The position numbers and the translations under genes were made by a program. Of a DNA stretch of 64,000 bases, positions 37,143-49,076 are shown in pieces. Origin of the DNA: Kitasatospora sp. CB01950 (GTDB lineage Bacteria; Actinomycetota; Actinomycetes; Streptomycetales; Streptomycetaceae); NCBI RefSeq assembly GCF_001905465.1, contig NZ_LISX01000016.1, positions 1 to 64,000 of the forward strand, given 5' to 3'. Each line of letters begins with the position of its first letter. The first letter of the stretch is position 1. Under the pieces are notes generated by a model. The model did no database searches, was not told the DNA's origin, and saw only the letters and a list, made by a program, of their open reading frames with translations.

Positions 37143-38750
37143 TCAGGCGGCTCCGGCGCCGGTCAGGGCGCGGACCTCCAGCTCGGCGTAGCCGTCCTCG
37201 TCGGCCGGCTCCCGGTCCAGCAGGGTACCCAGCCAGCCGGCCAGGAAGCCGAGCGGGATGGAGATCAGACCGGGGTTCTCCAGCGGGAACCAGTGGAAGT
37301 CCATGCCGGGCAGCACCGAGGTCTTCGTCCCGGAGACGACCGGCGAGAACAGCACCAGCACCACCGCCGGAACCAGACCGCCGTACACCGACCAGACCGC
37401 GCCCCGGGTGGAGAAGCGCTTCCAGAACAGCGAGTACAGCAGCGTCGGCAGGTTCGCCGAGGCGGCCACCGCGAAGGCCAGACCGACCAGGAACGCGACG
37501 TTCAGGCGCTGCGCGAACAGGCTGAGCACGATCGCGAGCCCACCGATCACCACGGCGGAGATCCGGGCCGCGATCACCTCCTCGCGCTCCGACACCTGCC
37601 GACCGCCCTCCCGCCGCCAGGCCCGGGCGTACAGGTCGTGGGCGAACGCCGCCGAGGAGGCCAGCGTCAGACCGGCGACCACCGCCAGGATGGTGGCGAA
37701 CGCGATCGCCGAGATCACCGCGAACAGCAGCAGGCCCCCGGTCGATCCGTCACCGCCGCCGAGGTCCAGCGCGAGCAGCGGAACGGCCGTGTTGCCCGCC
37801 GAGTTGGACGCCCGCAGGTCGTGCCCGCCGACCACCGCGCCGGCCCCGAGGCCGAGCACGATCGCCATCAGGTAGAACGAGCCGATCAGGCCGATCGCCC
37901 ACATCGTGGAGCGCCGGGCGGCCCGCGCGGTGGGCACCGTGTAGAACCGGCTGAGAATGTGCGGCAGACCGCCGGTGCCGAGCACCAGCGCCAGGCCGAG
38001 GCTGACGAAGTCCAGCCGGTCGAGCGCGCTGGAACCGTAGTTGAGGCCCGGCCGCAGGTACTTCTCGCCCTCGCCGCTGCGCCGCGCGGCGGTCTCCATC
38101 AGCGCACCCAGGTCTCCGTGGAACCGGGCCACCACCAGCACCGTGAGCAGCACCGAGCCGCCCACCAGCAGGAACGCCTTGACGATCTGGATCCAGGTGG
38201 TGGCGCGCATGCCGCCGACCGTCACGTAGACGATCATCAGGGCGCCGACCGCGATGATGGTCCACGCCTTGGCGGCCCCGCTGTTGGTGCCCAGCAGCAG
38301 GGCGACCAGGCTGCCCGCGCCGACCATCTGCGCGATCAGGTACATCAGCGTGACGACCATCGAGGACAGGCCGGCCGCGGCCCGCACCGGCCGCTGGCGC
38401 ATCCGCAGCGCCAGCACGTCGGCCAGCGTGTACCGACCGGTGTTGCGGACCAGTTCGGACACCAGCATCAGCACGACCAGCCAGGCGACCAGGAAGCCGA
38501 TGCTGTAGAGCACGCCGTCGTAGCCGTACAGCGCGATCAGCCCGGTCACGCCGAGGAAGGAGGCGGCCGAAAGGTAGTCGCCGGACAGCGCGAAACCATT
38601 CTGCAGCGGGGAGAAGTCCCGGCCGCCGGCGAAGAAGTCCTCGGCGGCGTGGCCGCGGCGGCCGACCCAGATCGTGATGGTCAGCGTCACCGCGACGACG
38701 ACGGCGAAGAGCGCGACGGCGAGGCCGTGGTTCGGGTGGTGAGCGGTCAT
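37143..38750 (-). CDS. actP: Sodium/acetate-type symporter
   Basis: This is a 535-residue sodium:solute symporter of the ActP/MctC group with about 13 membrane helices, importing acetate or related short monocarboxylates. Typical segments are AEDFFAGGRDFSPLQNGFA near the first helices, LSGDYLSAASFLG, and GTGGLPHILSRFYTV (the sodium-site region). The gene follows a DUF485 membrane protein gene with a 4-base overlap, the classic yjcH-actP arrangement. A LuxR-type two-component system is encoded just upstream on the same strand and may control it. The exact substrate is not proved by sequence. Confidence 0.92.
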   Translation of the reverse strand: MTAHHPNHGLAVALFAVVVAVTLTITIWVGRRGHAAEDFFAGGRDFSPLQNGFALSGDYLSAASFLGVTGLIALYGYDGVLYSIGFLVAWLVVLMLVSELVRNTGRYTLADVLALRMRQRPVRAAAGLSSMVVTLMYLIAQMVGAGSLVALLLGTNSGAAKAWTIIAVGALMIVYVTVGGMRATTWIQIVKAFLLVGGSVLLTVLVVARFHGDLGALMETAARRSGEGEKYLRPGLNYGSSALDRLDFVSLGLALVLGTGGLPHILSRFYTVPTARAARRSTMWAIGLIGSFYLMAIVLGLGAGAVVGGHDLRASNSAGNTAVPLLALDLGGGDGSTGGLLLFAVISAIAFATILAVVAGLTLASSAAFAHDLYARAWRREGGRQVSEREEVIAARISAVVIGGLAIVLSLFAQRLNVAFLVGLAFAVAASANLPTLLYSLFWKRFSTRGAVWSVYGGLVPAVVLVLFSPVVSGTKTSVLPGMDFHWFPLENPGLISIPLGFLAGWLGTLLDREPADEDGYAELEVRALTGAGAA

Positions 38751-39172
38751 CGCAGCTGGTCCTGGGTGTCCCAGCGCAGTTCGAGGGCGGCTCGATCGCG
38801 CTTGGTGCGGGCATTACGGGCGTAGAGCCAGGTGAGCAGGAAGGTCGAGGCGAACTGGCCGAGACCGAGCGTCCAGGCCACGTTCAGCGGCCCGGCGATC
38901 CGGCGGCCCAGCAGGTCGGGCATGAACGCCTCGGCCGACACGAACAGCAGGTACCAGGCCAGGAACCCGGCGCAGGCCGGGAACACGAACGCACGGTAGC
39001 CCCGCCGGATCTCCTGGAACGCCTCGCTGTCCTGAACACTCCGGTAGACCGCGCCCCCCACCCGGTCCTCCAGTGGTTCCGGCTCCGCCTCCACACTGCG
39101 CCGCGGCGCCACCACCCGGGGTTGGGGGGCGGCGGCCCCGGCCCACCAGTCGACTCTCTCCTGCTGCGCCAC
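38747..39172 (-). CDS. DUF485 membrane protein, partner of the symporter
   Basis: This is a 141-residue protein with the DUF485 domain in its C-terminal half: two helices (YRAFVFPACAGFLAWYLLFV and LNVAWTLGLGQFASTFLLTWLY) flanked by FQEIRRG and RNARTKRDRAALELR. The first 50 residues are variable. These proteins are made with ActP-type symporters and probably associate with them. I chose GTG 39172 because GATGAGGTG lies 9 bases upstream; earlier ATGs at 39187/39190 lack a site. The stop overlaps the symporter start (ATGA). Confidence 0.88.
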   Translation of the reverse strand: MAQQERVDWWAGAAAPQPRVVAPRRSVEAEPEPLEDRVGGAVYRSVQDSEAFQEIRRGYRAFVFPACAGFLAWYLLFVSAEAFMPDLLGRRIAGPLNVAWTLGLGQFASTFLLTWLYARNARTKRDRAALELRWDTQDQLR

Positions 39173-39286
39173 TTGCCGACACCTCATCATTTCGGCCACT
39201 ACGACCGAACCATGATGGAGCGTCACAAACCACACAAGGAAACCAGTGAAGATACGTTCAGCCTATGCCGCGAAAGGGCGGTACGT

Positions 39287-40042
39287 TCACCAACCTTCTG
39301 AAATTCCATGCTTGAAGGCGTACGCAACGGCCTGCGCACGGTCCCGAACGGCCGTCTTGGCGAAAAGGTTGTTGATATGGGTTTTCACCGTTGCGGGGCT
39401 GACGAACAACCTCTCGGCGATCTCCGCGTTGGACAGTCCGGACGCGATCAACGCCAGCACCTCGGCCTCCCGTTGGGTCAGCCCGTCCGGCAGCACCACC
39501 CGACCGGCCCGCCCGGGCTCGGCCTTCGGCGCGGCCCCGGGCCGCTGCTCCGCGACCGGCCGCGCCGGCTCGGCCGGGGCGACCGGGGCGGTCGGCGTGC
39601 CCGACAGGCGTTCCAGCAGCCGCAGTTGGACCTGCGGGGAGAGCCCGGCCGCGCCCGAACGGACGTCCGCCACCGCGCGGGCGATCTCCTCCGCGCCCGC
39701 GTCCTTGGTCAGGAAGCCGCGCGCCCCCGCCTGCAGGGCGGAGAACAGCGAGTCGTCGTCGGCGTAGGTGGTGAGCACCACCACCTCGGTGCCCGGGTAC
39801 TCGGCGCGCACCCGGCGGGTGGCCTCCACCCCGTCGCAGCGCGGCATCCGCAGGTCCATCAGCACCACGTCGGGGGCGTGTTCGGCGACCAGCCGCAGCG
39901 CCTCCTCGCCGTCCGCCGCCGAGCCGACCACCGTGATGCCCGGCAGCAGCCCCAGCAGCATCACGATGCCCTCGCGGACCACGGTCTGGTCGTCGGCGAC
40001 CACCACCCGGATCGGCCCGCCCGTCATCTCCGTACCCGTCAC
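39287..40042 (-). CDS. LuxR/NarL-type response regulator
   Basis: This is a 251-residue regulator. The receiver domain has acidic residues ADDQ, phospho-acceptor Asp63 and the switch Lys in GFLTKDAG. A 45-residue Ala/Pro-rich linker follows, then the HTH LTQREAEVLALIASGLSNAE with VSPATVKTHINNLFAKTAV. GTG 40042 overlaps the kinase stop (GTGA); an ATG 15 bases later is possible. It lies immediately upstream of the DUF485-symporter genes on the same strand, 114 bp away, which makes monocarboxylate uptake a plausible target. Confidence 0.9.
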   Translation of the reverse strand: MTGTEMTGGPIRVVVADDQTVVREGIVMLLGLLPGITVVGSAADGEEALRLVAEHAPDVVLMDLRMPRCDGVEATRRVRAEYPGTEVVVLTTYADDDSLFSALQAGARGFLTKDAGAEEIARAVADVRSGAAGLSPQVQLRLLERLSGTPTAPVAPAEPARPVAEQRPGAAPKAEPGRAGRVVLPDGLTQREAEVLALIASGLSNAEIAERLFVSPATVKTHINNLFAKTAVRDRAQAVAYAFKHGISEGW

Positions 40043-41199
40043 GCCGGCACCCGCAGCAGCACGCGCCACCCTCCGTCCTCGGGGCCCGCCAGCAGTTCGC
40101 CGCCGAGCAACTCCGCGCGTTCGCGCATCCCGAGCAGACCGTACCCGCTCCCGCTGTCCCCCAGCATCGGGTCCGCACCGCGCGGGGCACCGGAGTTGCG
40201 CACCGTCAGCTCCACCGAGCCGTCCAGGTAGCCGAGGCGGACGTCGACCCGGCCGCCCGGCGCGTGCTTGCGGGCGTTGGTCAGCGCCTCCTGCGCGGTG
40301 CGGCGCACCGCCAGCCCGGCCTCTGCGGACACCGGCCGGGGCACCCCGTCCACCGTCAGCTCGGCCCCGGACTGCGCGGCCAGCTCGGCCACGAACTCGG
40401 CGACGGGGGCGAACTCGCCGCGCAGCGCGGACAGCGCCTGCCGGGTCTCGGCCAGCCCGTCCTGGGCCATCCGCCGGGCGGCGACCACCCGTTCGCGGAC
40501 CTCGGCCCGTTCGGCTCCGGCGTCCAGCATCAGCCGGGCCGCCTCCAGGTGCACCAGCTGCGCGGACAGGCTGTGCGCCAGCACGTCGTGGATCTCCCGG
40601 GCGATCCTGGCCCGCTCGGCGAGCGCCGCCGACTCCGCCTTCGCCGCCTGCGCGGCCCGCTCCTGGGCCAGCAGCGCGCGCTGCGCGGAGCGGGCCTGGG
40701 TGTCCAGGCGCAGCAGGTAGCCGAGCAGCCCGAGGCCGCCCGCGACGACCAGCATCACCAGCAGCGACTCACCCGAGCTCAGGCCGTAACCCGCCAGTGC
40801 GGCAGCGGCGGTGAGCAGCCCCGCGGCCAGCGGCAGGCGGATCACCGCGAGCACCGCGAGGCCGTACCAGATCATCGAGGCCAGGGTCTTCGCCCCGCCG
40901 TCGTCGGCCAGCCCCGCGACCACCAGCAGCCCGGCCGCGCAGCCCAGCGCCTGCCACAGCCGCTGCGCCCGGCAGAAGAAGAACCAGCCGGTGAACAGTC
41001 CGGTGGCGGTGAGGATCCAGAGGATCGGCGGCAGCAACCGCCAGCCCGCGTAGTGCTGTTCGGCGAAGGTGCCGAAGACCACCGTCGACAGCAGGCCGAA
41101 GCGGCCGACGAACCCCAGCACCAGCCGGGCCCGCGAGTGGTGCTCCCGGATCGGGACGCCTCCGGCCGGCCAGCGGGTCCAGCGTTCCAGGGTGCTCAC
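40039..41199 (-). CDS. Sensor histidine kinase (HisKA_3 type)
   Basis: This is a 386-residue kinase with five or six membrane helices between about residues 27 and 165 and almost no external domain. The dimerisation box is RIAREIHDVLAHSLSAQLVHL with the His of EIHD as phospho-acceptor, followed by HATPase motifs LTNARKHAPGG and GSGYGLLGMRERAELLGG. GTG 41199 was chosen for AGAGAGGATC 8 bases upstream. The stop overlaps the response-regulator start by 4 bases. The signal is unknown; helix-only sensors often monitor the membrane or a transporter. Confidence 0.9.
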   Translation of the reverse strand: MSTLERWTRWPAGGVPIREHHSRARLVLGFVGRFGLLSTVVFGTFAEQHYAGWRLLPPILWILTATGLFTGWFFFCRAQRLWQALGCAAGLLVVAGLADDGGAKTLASMIWYGLAVLAVIRLPLAAGLLTAAAALAGYGLSSGESLLVMLVVAGGLGLLGYLLRLDTQARSAQRALLAQERAAQAAKAESAALAERARIAREIHDVLAHSLSAQLVHLEAARLMLDAGAERAEVRERVVAARRMAQDGLAETRQALSALRGEFAPVAEFVAELAAQSGAELTVDGVPRPVSAEAGLAVRRTAQEALTNARKHAPGGRVDVRLGYLDGSVELTVRNSGAPRGADPMLGDSGSGYGLLGMRERAELLGGELLAGPEDGGWRVLLRVPA

Positions 41200-41269
41200 C
41201 GAACGATCCTCTCTCAATGCCGGTGCCGCCGACACCCGGTGGGGTCGGCGGCACGGTGCCGGCGTTCCG

Positions 41270-41752
41270 TCAGGCGGCCAGGGTGTGCTTGTGGTCGTCC
41301 AGCCGGCGGGCCCGCCAGCTGACGGCGGCCGAGCGGACCAGCAGCAGCAGGCCGAGCGACAGCATCAGCACGCTGGTGGACTGGTGGACGTGCAGCGCGG
41401 TGCCGACGCCGTACCAGCCGATCCGGATCACGATCGCGCCGACCCAGGCGAACACCGTGGCGACGGAACCCTGGGTCCACAACTGGCCCTCCTGGTCGCG
41501 CCAGAGCCGCATCGTCCAGCCCCAGGCGCAGCCCATGCCCACGGTGGTGACCAGCGAGCCGGCCAGGATCAGGGCGGCGGCGCCCTTGTGGGCCGGGTCG
41601 ATCAGCACCGGGTCGCGCAGCGCGACCGCGGCGAGGATCAGCGGCAGCAGCCAGAACCGGCGTTCGGTGTCCAGCCGGCGGGCCCGCAGCTGCCGGCCCA
41701 CCACCAGGACGATCACGGCGACGGCGATCAGGACGTTGGACAGGGCGGTCAT
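41270..41752 (-). CDS. CcdC/DUF1453-like membrane protein
   Basis: This is a 160-residue protein with four hydrophobic helices (starting TALSNVLIAVAVIVLVVG, then FWLLPLILAAVAL, ALILAGSLVTTVGMGCAWGW, and SVLMLSLGLLLLV). It resembles the DUF1453/CcdC group found in Gram-positive bacteria; the role is unknown. ATG 41752 follows AGGAGG. It lies 70 bp upstream of the kinase gene on the same strand, so it may belong to that operon. Confidence 0.75.
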   Translation of the reverse strand: MTALSNVLIAVAVIVLVVGRQLRARRLDTERRFWLLPLILAAVALRDPVLIDPAHKGAAALILAGSLVTTVGMGCAWGWTMRLWRDQEGQLWTQGSVATVFAWVGAIVIRIGWYGVGTALHVHQSTSVLMLSLGLLLLVRSAAVSWRARRLDDHKHTLAA

Positions 41753-41845
41753 TTCGGGTGCCTCCTGGGCGGGGTGTTCTCGACACCACGAAATCTACGG
41801 AGGACGGGCCGCCGAATCCTCGGAGCGGGGGTGGAACCGCAGACG

Positions 41846-41881
41846 GAAAGGGCTCTCCACCCGTGGGTGGAGAGCCCTTTC
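41846..41881 (-). terminator. Terminator after parE
   Basis: A 17-bp perfect inverted repeat (41846-41862 with 41865-41881) separated by two bases lies 12 bases past the parE stop codon on the minus strand. It is a loop-poor hairpin with no T tract, the common streptomycete form. Confidence 0.8.
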
Positions 41882-41893
41882 GCGCGGGTCTGC

Positions 41894-44005
<2,112 letters not shown>

Positions 44006-44473
44006 GCTCTGCACTCCTCCACGATGTTGACGGACACCCCGCATGCTCTCAGCAACTGAGACTTCGGCCGCCGAGGCCCGCACGCCTTGTACGCGCTGCG
44101 CGAACACGGCTCCCGCCGCGGACGCGGCCCTCACCCTGCCATCTCCTGCCGACACCACGGGTCCTGGCGGACCTGGACGGCCGGGGAGGGCGGCGGAGCT
44201 GCTGTGATGCGGTCAAACGGGGTCCGGGACGGGGCTTATGCTCCACCCCAGCGGAGGATTATGCTACGCGGACCTCGCCCCCCGGCTCGGTCGGGCGTTC
44301 GAGGTGATTGGCGGACCATCGGAATCGGTACGCATGAACCACCGGTGCCCGGGGCACGTCCTCATCAACGAGACAGCAGAATCCTCAAAGAGAAAAGCCA
44401 CGAGCGGGAACGAATTCGACCTGGTTGGATGTTGATCCTGGTACACAGCTCGTCGAGCTAGAGAAGAGGCGAC
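44006..44473. other. Divergent intergenic region parE / DUF7455 gene
   Basis: No gene is supported in these 468 bases. On the plus strand TTATGCT occurs at 44236-44242 and again at 44259-44265; each contains TATGCT, a fair -10 hexamer, but no convincing -35 precedes either. AGCTCGTCGAGCT, a short dyad, lies at 44448-44460 just before the ribosome site. Confidence 0.45.
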
Positions 44474-44704
44474 GTGACTACTGTTCTGACCCCTGCGAGC
44501 CCGCTCACCGCGGCAGACCGCTGCGACCGTTGCGGCGCTCAGGCCTACCTGCGCGTCGTCCTTTCCAGCGGTGGAGAGCTGCTGTTCTGCGCCCACCACG
44601 GGCGTAAGTTCGAGCCCGAGCTCAAGAAGATCGCCGTGGAGATACACGACGAGAGCAACCGCCTCTCCGGCACCTCGGCAACGGCTACCGAGGGCGAGCG
44701 CTGA
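44474..44704 (+). CDS. DUF7455 small zinc-ribbon-like protein
   Basis: This is a 76-residue protein with CDRCGAQAYLRV (CxxC at about 17-20) and a second ligand pair CAHHGRK (Cys and His at about 39-42), giving a likely CCCH zinc knuckle. An amphipathic helix and an acidic tail follow. It is a common actinobacterial small protein between parE and a protease gene near hrdB; the function is unknown. GTG 44474 follows AGAAGAGGC. A very strong terminator follows the stop. Confidence 0.87.
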   Translation: MTTVLTPASPLTAADRCDRCGAQAYLRVVLSSGGELLFCAHHGRKFEPELKKIAVEIHDESNRLSGTSATATEGER

Positions 44705-44733
44705 CGCTCCCGCCCATCTCCCGAGCTGCTTGA

Positions 44734-44775
44734 ACGGCCGGGCGGCCCTCCCTTCGGGGCGGGCCGCCCGGCCGT
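44734..44775. terminator. Terminator with nested TTCG tetraloop
   Basis: A 15-bp perfect stem (44734-44748 with 44761-44775) encloses an inner CCC-TTCG-GGG hairpin. It lies between the converging DUF7455 and serine protease genes. Confidence 0.85.
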
Positions 44776-44815
44776 GGCGTTTGCCCGGCCGCCGCGGCAG
44801 GTCGTGTCGGCCATG

Positions 44816-45667
44816 TCACAGCACGTTCTGCACGGACTCCGCGACCGCGGAGATCCGGGTGTAGACCCCCGGGTGCTCGGCCTCCGCACACCCGGCGCCC
44901 CAGGACACCAGGCCGGCCAGCCGCCCGCCCACCACCAGCGGACCGCCGCTGTCGCCCTGGCAGGCGTCCTTGCCGCCCCGGTCCTCCCCGGCGCACACCA
45001 TGCTGCGCGCGTCGTACGCGCTGTCCGGCCCGCCCGGGTAGGCGTGCCCGCAGGCGGCGTCCGAGATGATCGGCACCGTCACCTGCCGCAGCGTGTTCGA
45101 GTACGTTCCGTTGCCTCGGGTGTCGCCCCAGCCGAACACCGTCGCCGGAGTGCCCACCGCGTACGGCGGGTTCTCGCCCGGGCCGACCATTTCCAGCAGC
45201 TGCCGGTCGTTCTGCGGCTCGGCCAGCGTGAGCACCGCCACGTCCCGGCTGTTCGCGGCGAAGCTGTAGCCCGGCTCGATCCACACCCCGTCGACCGCCA
45301 CCTCCTTCCCCGCGCTGCCCCGCAGGTCGTCCCGCCCGACGATGACCCGCAGCGCGGGCCGCTGGGTCGGCCGGCCGGTGGTCTCGTCGTAGAAGCAGTG
45401 CGCGGCCGTCACCACCTTCGTCGGCGTGACCAGCGCCCCGCCGCAGAACTGCCCGGAGCGGGACGAGCCGAACTGCGGACGGCTGGACAGCGCCACCATC
45501 CACGGGTGGTCGCCCGTGCTGGTGCCCGTTCCCCCCACGATCCGCCGCTGCGCGGCAGCCGGAGCGGCCGCCCCCAGCGCGACCAGCGGGACGGGCAGAG
45601 CGGCCACGGCGACGAGTGCGACCGCCCGACGGCGGCGCCGGGGCGCGGGCGGGTCCAGGAAGGGCAC
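44816..45667 (-). CDS. Secreted trypsin-like serine protease (S1)
   Basis: This is a 283-residue secreted protease. The signal peptide has a basic start (RRRRR at 10-14), a hydrophobic core (15-34) and a likely cut after AAA/AQ near residue 40. The mature enzyme begins near IVGG (43-46). The triad is His90 (TAAHC), Asp142 (RDVAVL) and Ser240 (GDSGGPL); Asp234 at the base of the S1 pocket predicts cleavage after Arg/Lys. Three Cys pairs are evident. GTG 45667 follows CTGGAGAA. It is monocistronic and encoded just downstream of hrdB on the same strand, after a terminator. Confidence 0.93.
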   Translation of the reverse strand: MPFLDPPAPRRRRRAVALVAVAALPVPLVALGAAAPAAAQRRIVGGTGTSTGDHPWMVALSSRPQFGSSRSGQFCGGALVTPTKVVTAAHCFYDETTGRPTQRPALRVIVGRDDLRGSAGKEVAVDGVWIEPGYSFAANSRDVAVLTLAEPQNDRQLLEMVGPGENPPYAVGTPATVFGWGDTRGNGTYSNTLRQVTVPIISDAACGHAYPGGPDSAYDARSMVCAGEDRGGKDACQGDSGGPLVVGGRLAGLVSWGAGCAEAEHPGVYTRISAVAESVQNVL

Positions 45668-45824
45668 CGGGTTCTCCAGGGGTTTCGGCGTGCGGACGGG
45701 AATGCGCTGGGGCGTCGTCGCACCGCTCGGAATGGGGCAACCTGCCCAGCGTAGTCACCTGCTTACCCACCGTGCCGCCCCAGCCCACGCCGTCCACTCC
45801 ATCGGGCGACGTCCGGACATGCGA

Positions 45825-45857
45825 ACGGGCCCCTCCGCCGGTGGCGAAGGGGCCCGT
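45825..45857 (-). terminator. Terminator after hrdB
   Basis: A 15-bp stem with one C-A mismatch (45825-45839 with 45843-45857) and a 3-base loop lies 15 bases past the hrdB stop on the minus strand. Confidence 0.8.
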
Positions 45858-45872
45858 CCAGGTGGCGAACTG

Positions 45873-47489
<1,617 letters not shown>

Positions 47490-47930
47490 GAACAACCTCT
47501 CGGACGATGAGTGGACGATCCCGCACCGACCACCCGAGCGACTCGGGTGGGTGGACGATGATCGGGGTCTGCAGGACGGCAGCAGCGCCGCGCACCAACA
47601 CAGCCATCTGGCCTGTGGTGGTTATTCCGGAGCTGCTTCCGCTCCGTACACATCGCTGCCGCCACTCAAGTGTTACGCATGCCCGTCGTGGCGCCCGTCA
47701 CACCACCCGGCGGCCGGTACCGGCTGCCCCCGGGCGGCCTATCGGCGACCGGCTCCACGAGGCGTTCGCACCGGGCCGGCACGGGCCTCCGACGGTGCGT
47801 CCGGGGCCTCCGACGGTGTGTCCGGGGCAACTGTGTGGGACGCGACACGCCGATGGCCCCCCGGCTGCGGGTGGAGCAGCAGAAGGGCCATCCGTTTCGG
47901 AACGGGCGGGGCTGGACTCGGCCGGACCGC
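47490..47930. other. hrdB promoter region, no gene
   Basis: The 441 bases between whiH and hrdB contain no credible gene. The part nearest hrdB holds the candidate sigma-R promoter at 47602-47628, and a 10-base dyad CACCCGAGCG...CGGGTGGG lies at about 47531-47551 in the presumed 5' UTR. The whiH-proximal half is Arg-codon-like GC-rich spacer. Confidence 0.5.
47602..47628 (-). promoter_or_regulatory. Candidate sigma-R promoter of hrdB
   Basis: On the minus strand GGAAT (47624-47628) is followed after 19 bases by GCT (47602-47604). The sigma-R consensus is GGGAAT-N18/19-GTT, and hrdB p2 in S. coelicolor is a known sigma-R promoter with GGAAT. The -35 is exact for five bases, while the -10 differs by one base (GCT for GTT). 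Position, about 113-139 bp before the start codon, fits. Confidence 0.45.
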
Positions 47931-48803
47931 TCAGTGCTCCCGCGGGGCCGGAACGGCGTGCTCGACGTCCGGGTGAACGGTGAGCAGCGCGCGGACGGCG
48001 GCCTCGGCGGCGGTGCCGTCCCCGGTGCCGAGCGCGTCGACCAGCCGGCTGTGCAGGCCGACCGAGGTCTCGGACGGGCGCTCGCAGGTGGTGCCGGCGC
48101 CGCCGGACACCTGGAGGGCGCCCGCCACGATCCCGGACAGGTGCTCCAGCATCCGGTTCCCCGCCATCTGCAGCACCAGGCTGTGCAGCTCGGCGTCGGC
48201 GCGGGCGTAGCTGACCAGGTCGCCCTGGCTGCCGGCCTGGGCCATGATCTCGGTCAGCTCGGCCAGCCGGTGCTGGACGTCCTCCCGGCCGTGGCCGGCG
48301 GCGAGGCGGGCGGCCAGCGGCTCGATCGCCCAGCGCAGCTCGAACAGCTCGCGGCGCTGCTCGTCGCGCTGCGGGCCGAACGCGCGCCACTCGATGATGT
48401 CGGGGTCCAGCAGGTTCCAGTCGCTGACCGGGCGGACCCGGGTGCCGACGTTCGGCCGGGCCGAGACCAGGCCCTTGGCCTCCAGCACCCGGAGCGACTC
48501 GCGCACCACGGTGCGGGAGACCTCGAAGCGCTGGCCGATCTCCTCCGGCACCAGCGGGCGGTCGGCGCCCAGGTCTCCGGAGACGATCATCTGGCCGAGC
48601 TGCTGGACCAGCTGGCCGTGCAGGCCGCGGCCGCGGCTGCTGGTGGTCTTCCGGCCGGCCCGGGCGAGGTCGTGCTCCGCCCCCTCCCAGCGGGGGGCGG
48701 GCGGCATCGGGCGGTCGGCGTACGGGAAACGGTCCAGCTCGGAGGCGGAGATCGACTCGGCCTGGCGAGCGGCGGTCACGGTGGGGTGCGCAAGGGTACT
48801 CAC
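47931..48803 (-). CDS. whiH: GntR/FadR-family regulator WhiH
   Basis: This is a 290-residue regulator. A variable 60-residue N-terminus precedes the GntR winged helix (about 61-125: LHGQLVQQLGQMIVSGDLGA, VPEEIGQRFEVSRTVVRESLRVLEAKGLV). A C-terminal FCD ligand domain follows with conserved Asp/His residues (DPDIIEWR, ARADAELHSLVL, RLVDAL). Its place next to hrdB identifies it as WhiH, the early sporulation regulator needed for septation in aerial hyphae, which also represses itself. GTG 48803 follows AAAGGATG. A sigma-WhiG-like promoter lies upstream. Confidence 0.85.
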   Translation of the reverse strand: MSTLAHPTVTAARQAESISASELDRFPYADRPMPPAPRWEGAEHDLARAGRKTTSSRGRGLHGQLVQQLGQMIVSGDLGADRPLVPEEIGQRFEVSRTVVRESLRVLEAKGLVSARPNVGTRVRPVSDWNLLDPDIIEWRAFGPQRDEQRRELFELRWAIEPLAARLAAGHGREDVQHRLAELTEIMAQAGSQGDLVSYARADAELHSLVLQMAGNRMLEHLSGIVAGALQVSGGAGTTCERPSETSVGLHSRLVDALGTGDGTAAEAAVRALLTVHPDVEHAVPAPREH

Positions 48804-48915
48804 GCCATCCTTTGTCGGCGATCGGCGGGGCCGTCTTGAGCATTCTCCTGAAAAGCACACGAAAGGGTGATCGGCCGCGTCTGGATAATTGACTTCTTAT
48901 CAGCAAGAAATGCGC

Positions 48916-48941
48916 ATATCGGTCATCCCGGCGCGGATTCA
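48916..48941 (-). promoter_or_regulatory. Candidate sigma-WhiG promoter of whiH
   Basis: On the minus strand TGAA (48938-48941), 14 bases, then ACCGATAT (48916-48923) approximates the motility-type consensus TAAA-N15-GCCGATAA used by sigma-WhiG. It lies 113-138 bp before the whiH start codon. whiH is a direct sigma-WhiG target in S. coelicolor. Three mismatches and a one-base-short spacer keep confidence low. Confidence 0.4.
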
Positions 48942-49076
48942 ACTGCCATTCCGGACACCGCTTCGACCGGGCTCCGCGAGGTCCGCGGGGGTCCACGGGG
49001 GTCCGCGCGGAGACGGGACCGGCTCGACTGTCGGGTCCTCAGCCCCGGGTGCCGAAGGGGCCGACAGCCGTGGGGG

